NCBI GenBank assembly: GCA_041399205.1
Contig: JAWKTK010000054.1
Coordinates: 1 to 5,822, forward strand
Length of the DNA: 5,822 bases
Reading direction: 5' to 3'
Origin: JAGQOZ01 sp041399205
GTDB taxonomy: Bacteria > Planctomycetota > Planctomycetia > Pirellulales > Pirellulaceae
Shown: positions 1-5,299 of the stretch, one piece after another
Position numbering within the stretch: the first letter of the stretch is position 1
How the letters are laid out: every line of letters begins with the position of its first letter
Notes under the pieces: model-generated
What the model was told of the DNA's origin: nothing
Databases searched by the model: none
Seen by the model: only the letters and a program-made list of their open reading frames with translations
Translations under genes and position numbers: made by a program

Positions 1-2681
1 GCGGGAACCTGATTGACGGCCAGTCTCGGCCGTGGAGCGATTTCACTCGGCTTTTTGGCCGAGGTGACGTGGACTATGCAGCGGTCAAGGAGTTGCTCGA
101 CGTGGAAGCGTATGCGGACTACATGATTGTGAATCAGTATGTTGGCAATTGGGATTGGCCGCACAACAATTGGTATGCATCCAGGCGACGAGTCGACGGT
201 GCGAAGTGGCATTTCCACACTTGGGATGCGGAGGCCGCCTTCCAAAACGGCATTGGCGAAAACCGCGTTTCCAACGTGCAAAGCGCCGTCGGTCCCGCGC
301 AAGTTTGGCTGACGCTGATTGAAGTCCCTGAATTCCGAGACATGTTTGCCGGCCGAGTCTACAAGCACCTGTTCAACGACGGACTGCTGACGCCGGATGT
401 CAATTCGGATCGACTGGATCGTTTGGCAACGGGAATGGATCATGCCATTGTCGGCGAATCAGCTCGCTGGGGTGACGGCCGCATCGATCAAACTCGCACA
501 CCGCTCACTCGCGAACATTGGGTCCGTCGCATTGAAGCCATCAAACGATCTTACTTTGGCAATCGAACCGACCGCTTGCTGCAACAATATCGCGATGCAG
601 GCCTTTTTCCCGAAGTCATGCCGCCTTCGTTCAGCGAACCCAGCGGACGATTAGCCACCAACACGCCGGTTCAGCTAAACGTAGAACGAGGTGACATCTA
701 TTACACATTAGACGGCACAGATCCGCTGTCTTCGGATGGAACCCTGTCCGACAGCGCTATTCGCTTGAATACGTTTGATTTGGTGACGGCGGATTCGGCT
801 GCTCGCTGGTTCGTTCCGCAATCGTCTTTGCCGACCGATTGGACAACGAACGAATTTGATGCCACCAGTTGGAACCAAGGGTTCGCCTCCATCGGTTTTG
901 AAACAGGCGAATTTGACGATTTGCTGAGTGTGCCGAATGGTTTTCGAGTGCGAGAAGTGGAATCGACGTCGCGCTTGGATTCCATAGCCGATGCAGACGC
1001 TTTGCTGGCAGGCACCAACGTCCAAAATGAAACGATTGTGGAAAACGTACCGTACATTAATTATCAAGGGAGCGGACGAGACGCTGACTTTGAAAACAAT
1101 AATCTGGATTTCCCCAACGGCGGCAACGATTTTGCACTGGACATCACCGGCCAACTGGTTGTCAAACAAAGCGGCACCTATTCCATTGGCCTGACCCGCA
1201 ACGATGCCGCTCGACTATCCATCAATGGCCAGATCATTCATGAAGACACGCAGCGTTACAGTGCGTCGGCAACCGATGTTTTCACCGTGCAACTGGATGC
1301 AGGCACGCATGACGTTCATCTGATGATGTTTAACCGGACCGGAACATCCTTGGTTGAACTTTCTTATGCGGTTGGCGAAAAGAGCGAAGTTGATGCAGCG
1401 TTTAATCTGATCGGTGACGCTCAACATCGATCGTACGCAGGCCAGTTTCAGACCGATATTGGCACGAGTGCCATTGGTACGAATGCCAGCGTGCTGATGC
1501 GAATTCCGTTCCAAGTTTCGTCGATAGACAAACTGAGCAGCATCGCCTTGCGAACTCAATACGACGACGGCTTTGTGGCATATTTGAACGGACAGGAAAT
1601 CGCTAGGCGTAACGCTCCGGAAACGCTGGCGTTCGATTCGTCCGCTACTAGTTCTCGAGGTGACGTGGATGTCCTGAACGCGGAATCGATTGACCTTTCG
1701 GAACATCTTTCGTTACTTCGGACCGGTGACAACGTCTTGTCCATTCACGCTTTAAACTTAACGGCAGATGACGCCGATCTTTTGAACAATACCACGCTGG
1801 TAGCCGGAATTGCCGAAGCGTCCGTGATCATGGATCGATCGGCCACCGTACGAGCTCGAGTGGTGGTGGACGGTATCTGGTCGCCTGTGGCAGATGCTAC
1901 CTATCAGACGTCAGCTCTGGCTACCTTGGACGCCTTGCGAATTAGCGAAATTCACTACCACCCGGCCTCGCCTACCTTAGACGAATTCGCTGCCGGGTTT
2001 GACGATGCAGACATGTTCGAATTCATCGAATTGCAGAACGTCAGTGACCAACCGTTGTCATTAGCAGGCGCGCAGTTCATTTCAACTCTGGTAGACGGAA
2101 GTCGCGAAGGAATTGAGTTTGCCTTTGATCAGTTCGCAGAGATTCCGGCTGGCGGCTACGCGGTGATTGTCAAGGATGTCGACGCCTTTCGTTACCGTTA
2201 TGGAACCAGCCGTTTCGTGGCCGGTTATTGGGACGGGCAGCTGAGTAACCGCGGCGAAACCATCACGCTACAAACAGCCGATTTGGGTGCGGTCTCCGTT
2301 ACGTACAATGACGATTGGTATCCACTGACCGATGGCGTCGGTGGTTCGTTGGAAGTGCGACAACCACAAACGCAAGGTTGGGCGGCTTGGAATCGAGCGG
2401 CAACGTGGAGTTCCGGAGCGTATCACGGCACGCCCGGCCGAGGACCACAGGCCTTGCCAGGTGATGCGAACCAGGATGGTGTTTTCGATTCGTCCGATCT
2501 AATGTTGGTCTTCCAAGCTAACGAATACGAAGACGACATCGCCGGCAATTCAACTTGGGAAGAAGGCGACTGGAACGGCGATGGCGAATTTAATTCGCAA
2601 GACATCGTTTGGGCTTTCATGAACGCCACCACGGTCATATCCGCTCGACCGCACATCCTAGCCCGAAGCGTGATTTTTTAA
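1..2681 (+). CDS. Secreted CotH-type protein with PA14-like, lamin-tail and dockerin modules, 5'-truncated
   Basis: The reading frame is open from the first complete codon (position 3) to TAA at 2679-2681, giving 892 visible residues. The GTG at 69 is internal, because CotH-like sequence continues upstream of it. Domain order: the C-terminal part of a CotH kinase-like domain (to about 600), with WDWPHNNWY at 150-176 and HFHTWDAE at 210-233, where Asp at 225 fits the family's metal-binding Asp; a chitobiase/Fn3-associated segment (IYYTLDGTDP, about 696-725); a jelly-roll module split by a PA14-like insert (first half about 798-935, PA14-like about 936-1425, second half about 1440-1800 with YDDGFVAYLNGQEIARRNAP); a lamin-tail domain (about 1936-2365); and a dockerin-like pair of calcium loops (DANQDG from 2463, DWNGDG from 2568). 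Families with this architecture are exported. CotH of Bacillus phosphorylates spore-coat protein, but the substrate here is unknown. The last residues are encoded by a repeat fragment. Confidence 0.9.
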   Translation, partial: GNLIDGQSRPWSDFTRLFGRGDVDYAAVKELLDVEAYADYMIVNQYVGNWDWPHNNWYASRRRVDGAKWHFHTWDAEAAFQNGIGENRVSNVQSAVGPAQVWLTLIEVPEFRDMFAGRVYKHLFNDGLLTPDVNSDRLDRLATGMDHAIVGESARWGDGRIDQTRTPLTREHWVRRIEAIKRSYFGNRTDRLLQQYRDAGLFPEVMPPSFSEPSGRLATNTPVQLNVERGDIYYTLDGTDPLSSDGTLSDSAIRLNTFDLVTADSAARWFVPQSSLPTDWTTNEFDATSWNQGFASIGFETGEFDDLLSVPNGFRVREVESTSRLDSIADADALLAGTNVQNETIVENVPYINYQGSGRDADFENNNLDFPNGGNDFALDITGQLVVKQSGTYSIGLTRNDAARLSINGQIIHEDTQRYSASATDVFTVQLDAGTHDVHLMMFNRTGTSLVELSYAVGEKSEVDAAFNLIGDAQHRSYAGQFQTDIGTSAIGTNASVLMRIPFQVSSIDKLSSIALRTQYDDGFVAYLNGQEIARRNAPETLAFDSSATSSRGDVDVLNAESIDLSEHLSLLRTGDNVLSIHALNLTADDADLLNNTTLVAGIAEASVIMDRSATVRARVVVDGIWSPVADATYQTSALATLDALRISEIHYHPASPTLDEFAAGFDDADMFEFIELQNVSDQPLSLAGAQFISTLVDGSREGIEFAFDQFAEIPAGGYAVIVKDVDAFRYRYGTSRFVAGYWDGQLSNRGETITLQTADLGAVSVTYNDDWYPLTDGVGGSLEVRQPQTQGWAAWNRAATWSSGAYHGTPGRGPQALPGDANQDGVFDSSDLMLVFQANEYEDDIAGNSTWEEGDWNGDGEFNSQDIVWAFMNATTVISARPHILARSVIF
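2656..2673 (+). repeat. Half copy of the palindromic repeat, inside the 3' end of the CotH-type gene
   Basis: The 18-mer tcctagcccgaagcgtga occurs here and again, identically, at 2709-2726, where it begins the left arm of a full inverted repeat. This copy has lost the rest of the palindrome and runs into a T6 tract. It is read in frame as the last residues of the preceding protein (L-A-R-S-V, then I-F and stop). Confidence 0.8.
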
Positions 2682-2711
2682 GTTGCGTATTAGCATCTTC
2701 CCGAAATTTCC

Positions 2712-2777
2712 TAGCCCGAAGCGTGAGCAAGGGGACTTCAGAATCGCTCAAATTCCCCTAACTTACGTTTCGGGCTA
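2712..2777. repeat. Palindromic intergenic repeat (24-bp arms)
   Basis: The left arm (2712-2735, starting tagcccgaagcgtgag) and right arm (2754-2777, ending cgtttcgggcta) match at 20 of 24 positions. Two of the four differences would be G-U pairs in plus-strand RNA. The loop is 18 bases. It lies between convergent genes, so a role as a bidirectional transcript end is possible, but neither side has a clear T tract. Similar 'agcccgaagcgt' palindromes are, from memory, dispersed in Rhodopirellula-type genomes; this was not checked here. Confidence 0.75.
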
Positions 2778-2809
2778 TGAAAAAGCGTAACTAAACGATC
2801 GCAAGTCTT

Positions 2810-3015
2810 GAAGTTTGTCACGGGGCGCTGATAGTGAGCCAGTCATGGGCGCTTTTGTGATGCCACCATAGTGGGCGGGTCGGTCGCATTCTTTTTTCCA
2901 CACACCCGCCAGGGGCAAAGCGATAGGGCTTGTTCCAAAAAGAATGCTTGGTCATCAGGTGGTTCGCTGAAGGCGCCCATGAGTGGCTTTTTCAAAGCGC
3001 CCGGTGACAGAAGTT
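2810..3015. repeat. Target site duplication flanking the MITE-like element
   Basis: The hexamer gaagtt is found at 2810-2815, directly before the left terminal repeat, and at 3010-3015, directly after the right one. An exact 6-bp match at both predefined boundaries is what a staggered-cut insertion leaves. Confidence 0.7.
2816..3009. mobile_element. MITE-like non-coding element, 194 bp, with 14-bp terminal inverted repeats
   Basis: The ends tgtcacggggcgct (2816-2829) and agcgcccggtgaca (2996-3009) are inverted repeats with one mismatch. The symmetry continues inward without a gap: over 37 bases per arm (2816-2852 against 2973-3009), 29 positions match, including a perfect 10-bp block (2843-2852 / 2973-2982). 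A second perfect 11-bp pair lies deeper (gcattcttttt at 2886-2896, partner at 2937-2947). A perfect 6-bp direct repeat, gaagtt, flanks the element. There is no transposase and no convincing ORF inside, so it would be non-autonomous and moved by an unknown transposase in trans. I could not assign it to an IS family. A structured RNA is the alternative, but the direct repeats favour insertion. Confidence 0.7.
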
Positions 3016-3019
3016 ACGC

Positions 3020-3279
3020 ATTCCGTTCCGGTGAACCTAGCTTGCATTCTTGTGCTCACATTCGGCAGAATCTGCTAATTGCTCACCGTGCGCTTTCAGA
3101 GATTACGCCGCATTAAGGAGCCGGACATAGCCGGGTCGACGGTAGAGACAATAGGGAACTGGCGAATCGCATGGAACAAAGCATGGCTAAAAAGGACAAG
3201 TGCTTCAACGGCATAGGCAGCGGATGGATTAGTTGTCCGACAGAATCCCACACGTTGGCTGACTCTAGGCGACTACCGT
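3020..3279. other. Gene-free stretch downstream of the regulator gene
   Basis: I see no supported gene, RNA or clear terminator here. A 55-codon frame starting at 3171 runs into the antisense of the next gene and has no recognisable features. The stretch carries the 3' flank of two convergent genes. Confidence 0.5.
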
Positions 3280-4185
3280 TCAACGTCGAAGTCGTGATGC
3301 AAGTTCTTTCAGGTAGTCTTCAAGCGATAGCCCGGTAACATCCGCAAGAGCCTGGAGAATAGCCTTTGACGCAGGCTGTTCTCCGTGCTCAACACGGCGC
3401 AAATGCCGCTCCGTCACACCCTTGATGTCTGACTGCTTAAAATCGTGCTCCTCTCGCAACGCACGAATCGCCGCACCGTATTTTTGGTTGAAGGTAACGG
3501 ATCGCTGTTGTGCTTTCAGTGCAGTGGTTGGGTCGATGAGTTGCCGAAACTGCTCCCATCCGTAGTGCGCATCTGCGTGAGGCCAATAGATAAACCGTCC
3601 ATCCTCATCGAATTCGAAAGACTTAATCTCTTCTGGATCTGTTCCAATCACCTTCGAGAGCTTTTCCAGGGGCACACTCATTCGCTCAAACGTTGCCGTC
3701 AGAAGCTCCAGTTGCTCGTCTTCGACCCACGCATCCACGATCGGGTTCTTTCCCTTCCGATCAGTGATGCCACTCAACAGCCGGTAGACAAGGTCCGCAA
3801 GATGTTCTGCGCTTCGTTCTGCCGCTACGTGCAAACGTTCCGGAGTGCGAATATCAAGCTGCGTTAGCCGCGAAGCCACTGCTTCTATTGGCAGACCTCC
3901 AAGGATAAGCAATTGCTTTGCTTGCCCGTGGGCAGCGAGTTTTTTCATTTCCTTGGGAATATCGGCAAGCCGCGAAAGAAATAGTGTTGTACCCGTTTTT
4001 CTCGTTGGGAGGGAAACCTCCGCAAAGCTGCGAAACCACTTCACTTCCACTTGCGAGCGTTCGGGAGCTGGAAGTCGTTTAATGGCTCTCTTGCAGAGTT
4101 CAGCGTAGACTGAATTCGTGGCGACAAGCCGCACTTTGCTTGCACTTGATCTGCCTTTTCGAATTGTTGCTGCACTTGTGGCCAT
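3280..4185 (-). CDS. DUF2442-like / helix-turn-helix protein with an extra N-terminal domain
   Basis: This is a 301-residue protein with ATG at 4185-4183 and TGA at 3282-3280. Residues about 190-218 (SFEFDEDGRFIYWPHADAHYGWEQF) resemble DUF2442-type sequences. Residues about 235-297 form an Xre-like helix-turn-helix, with LREEHDFKQSDIKGVTERHL followed by RRVEHGE and a helical tail, so DNA binding is likely. Residues about 17-140 alternate short hydrophobic strands (VRLVAT, TTLFLS, KQLLILGG) with amphipathic helices, suggesting a Rossmann- or receiver-like fold that I do not recognise. About 147-189 is a helical linker. The gene starts 48 bases after the stop of the DUF4160 gene on the same strand, so the two are probably co-transcribed. 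By analogy with such pairs it would be the antitoxin or autorepressor (inference). No good Shine-Dalgarno sequence is seen. Confidence 0.8.
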   Translation of the reverse strand: MATSAATIRKGRSSASKVRLVATNSVYAELCKRAIKRLPAPERSQVEVKWFRSFAEVSLPTRKTGTTLFLSRLADIPKEMKKLAAHGQAKQLLILGGLPIEAVASRLTQLDIRTPERLHVAAERSAEHLADLVYRLLSGITDRKGKNPIVDAWVEDEQLELLTATFERMSVPLEKLSKVIGTDPEEIKSFEFDEDGRFIYWPHADAHYGWEQFRQLIDPTTALKAQQRSVTFNQKYGAAIRALREEHDFKQSDIKGVTERHLRRVEHGEQPASKAILQALADVTGLSLEDYLKELASRLRR

Positions 4186-4233
4186 CGACTTAACTCACTG
4201 ATTCTCTCGTATCTCTTCCCACTGTTCGAGAAG

Positions 4234-4458
4234 CTATGCGCGGTGCGTTTCCGCAAGCGTTTTTAACTCTTTGAGCTGCCTTCCGCTTGGTTTCTTTACG
4301 GTCCATTCCGCTTCAATCATTTCCGAAGCATCGTTGAGGAAGTGCACTTTGATTTCCCATTCCCCTGCACGCTTCGCGTGAAAATGTGGCGGATCGTGGT
4401 CATCTGACCAAAACCACAACTTCAATCCATCGATTTCGAAAGCGGCAACCCTCGCCAT
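4234..4458 (-). CDS. DUF4160 family protein
   Basis: This is a 74-residue protein with ATG at 4458-4456 and TAG at 4236-4234, close to the usual length of the family. The diagnostic motif DDHDPPHFHAKR lies at residues 19-30, preceded by the aromatic strand LKLWFWS. The second half (EWEIKVHFLNDASEMIEAEW, then a lysine-rich helix) also fits the family. DUF4160 genes commonly sit next to DUF2442 genes, as here, and the pairs have been treated as toxin-antitoxin-like. The biochemical activity is not known to me, and the His/Asp-rich motif could bind metal or nucleic acid. It is the first gene of a probable two-gene operon. Only a weak purine run (gggtag) precedes the start. Confidence 0.82.
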   Translation of the reverse strand: MARVAAFEIDGLKLWFWSDDHDPPHFHAKRAGEWEIKVHFLNDASEMIEAEWTVKKPSGRQLKELKTLAETHRA

Positions 4459-4476
4459 TTCATTCTACCCTACTAT

Positions 4477-4513
4477 CGGACATTAGTCCAGAGCTGCTTT
4501 ACAGTAATGTCCG
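4477..4513 (-). promoter_or_regulatory. Candidate operator upstream of the DUF4160 gene
   Basis: A perfect 9-bp inverted repeat, cggacatta (4477-4485) and taatgtccg (4505-4513), lies 19-55 bases upstream of the DUF4160 start. The left arm overlaps a smaller palindrome, ggac-atta-gtcc (4478-4489), and a third, ttac-a-gtaa, occurs at 4499-4507. Such symmetric sites in front of a module that encodes an HTH protein suggest autoregulation. That is inferred only from position and symmetry; no -10/-35 pair is clear. Confidence 0.45.
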
Positions 4514-4561
4514 TGTAACTACGTGGCGTCAGAGCCGGGCCACCTCAATCCAAAACATCGC

Positions 4562-4589
4562 AAGGTGCCAGCCAAATTGCTGACACCTT
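4562..4589 (-). terminator. Hairpin after PEP-CTERM gene copy A
   Basis: The arms aaggtgccagc (4562-4572) and gctgacacctt (4579-4589) enclose a 6-base loop. The single mismatch becomes a G-U pair in minus-strand RNA, giving 11 paired positions and favouring a role on that strand. A short T4 run follows the stem on the minus strand. The hairpin is duplicated after copy B. It is a plausible but not canonical intrinsic terminator; a dispersed repeat is the alternative. Confidence 0.55.
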
Positions 4590-4603
4590 TTCGGTTACCC
4601 GTT

Positions 4604-4643
4604 TATCATTCAATGTTGGATAATATCAATCAATGTTCGATAA
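4604..4643. repeat. 20-bp tandem duplication at the 3' end of copy A
   Basis: The segments tatcattcaatgttggataa (4604-4623) and tatcaatcaatgttcgataa (4624-4643) are adjacent and differ at two positions. Copy B has a single unit at the same place. The protein end is hardly affected, since the stop follows at once (LSNID in A, LSNIE in B). Confidence 0.85.
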
Positions 4644-5225
4644 ACCCAACCAATGACGCCGGATCCACCCGAACATGGCCAATGCGGCGGTCAACCCCAT
4701 CGTTGAAACAGCAGGTTCGGGCACAAGCACCCACTCGCCTAATCGTTCGTGCGATAAAAACCCCGAACCAATAAGCATGCCACGATTGAATCCACCCTCA
4801 ATGTAAAGATCGATATCCGTATCGCTTTCTATGCCTTCAAACGTCGGATGTTGGTCGAGGCCGGCATCTTCGACAATCTGTCTAGGATCGCTGAACCATG
4901 AAGGCCGAAACACGTTCGGATCCCATTCGACGTTCAGCCAACCCCACTGCGTGTAGTCCCTGCCGCCTTCTGGTGACGGTTTGACTTGGTTGATCAGGCT
5001 GATGCCAGAATTCATGCTCACCTGATAGTCAGGATCTGCCGGATCCAAAAACGTAATGCTGGCGATTGAATCAACGGAGTCAACCGGCAAACTCGTTACT
5101 TCGACTCTAGCCCAAATTCCCTGTGGGTAGTTTGGCGAGTGGTATTCATAGATACGGTTCGCGTCCCCGCGTGACGAAAAAATTGCCGCAAGCGCCAGAG
5201 CTATGATTGCTGCTTGAATACGCAT
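4626..5225 (-). CDS. PEP-CTERM sorting domain protein, copy A
   Basis: This is a 199-residue protein with ATG at 5225-5223 and TGA at 4628-4626. Residues 1-22 form a signal peptide (hydrophobic AAIIALALAAIF, likely cut after GDA). The C terminus is a typical PEP-CTERM signal: VPEP at 168-171, a hydrophobic segment 172-188, then basic RRH. Proteins of this type are exported, cleaved and anchored or released by an exosortase, and often take part in extracellular matrix or surface structures. The mature part (WGWLNVEWDP, DTDIDLYIEGGFNRGML) has no family that I recognise. The start is supported by the signal peptide and by gaggt 10 bases upstream. It lies downstream of its paralogue (copy B), 74 bases away on the same strand, and the two may be co-transcribed if the hairpin between them is leaky. 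Confidence 0.87.
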   Translation of the reverse strand: MRIQAAIIALALAAIFSSRGDANRIYEYHSPNYPQGIWARVEVTSLPVDSVDSIASITFLDPADPDYQVSMNSGISLINQVKPSPEGGRDYTQWGWLNVEWDPNVFRPSWFSDPRQIVEDAGLDQHPTFEGIESDTDIDLYIEGGFNRGMLIGSGFLSHERLGEWVLVPEPAVSTMGLTAALAMFGWIRRHWLGLSNID

Positions 5226-5235
5226 GATAAAATTT

Positions 5236-5240
5236 ACCTC
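5236..5240 (-). promoter_or_regulatory. Ribosome binding site of PEP-CTERM copy A
   Basis: GAGGT on the minus strand lies 10 bases before the ATG at 5225. It is the clearest Shine-Dalgarno-like sequence in the window and supports this start. The same gaggt also ends the homologous tail of copy A (4542-4546), where no gene follows. Confidence 0.6.
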
Positions 5241-5255
5241 AATTCAAAACCTCGC

Positions 5256-5283
5256 AAGGTGCCAGCCAAATCGCTGACACCTT
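5256..5283 (-). terminator. Hairpin between PEP-CTERM copies B and A
   Basis: The arms are identical to those of the hairpin after copy A (5256-5266 and 5273-5283), with one base changed in the 6-base loop. It starts 17 bases after the stop of copy B on the minus strand and lies upstream of the ribosome binding site of copy A. It could end or attenuate the transcript of copy B. The T tract is short (TTTT, six bases past the stem). Confidence 0.55.
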
Positions 5284-5299
5284 TTCGGTTACCCGTTTA

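Larger units (their letters stand above)
2785..3019. repeat. 8-bp inverted repeat interrupted by the MITE-like element
   Basis: The sequence gcgtaact (2785-2792) is the exact reverse complement of agttacgc (3012-3019). If the 194-base insert at 2816-3009 and one copy of gaagtt are removed, the two arms would lie only 19 bases apart, forming a small hairpin. The insert therefore seems to sit in the right arm of an older palindrome. The arms are short, so chance is not excluded. Confidence 0.45.

Noticed and set aside
69..71. GTG as the start of the CotH-type gene
   Set aside because: The frame is open to the window edge, and the 22 codons upstream read as CotH-like sequence (GNLIDGQSRPWSDFTRLFG).
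2785..3019. Possible integron attC site (GCGTAAC ... GTTACGC)
   Set aside because: The ends match the R-box consensus at only 6 of 7 positions, the span of 235 bases is too long, and an insertion with a 6-bp direct repeat explains the geometry better.
2871..3116. 81-codon plus-strand open frame
   Set aside because: It starts within the inverted-repeat element and runs across its right boundary into flanking DNA. No known domain or ribosome binding site is seen.
3240..3279. Intrinsic terminator after the HTH gene
   Set aside because: No stable stem followed by a T run could be found in the bases past the stop codon.
3171..3338. 55-codon plus-strand frame starting with ATG
   Set aside because: Its end lies antisense to the HTH gene. 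It has no recognisable motif and no ribosome binding site, so it is probably chance.
4041..4256. 71-codon minus-strand frame overlapping the HTH gene start
   Set aside because: It overlaps both module genes in another frame. It has no motif, whereas the overlapped frames have clear family matches.
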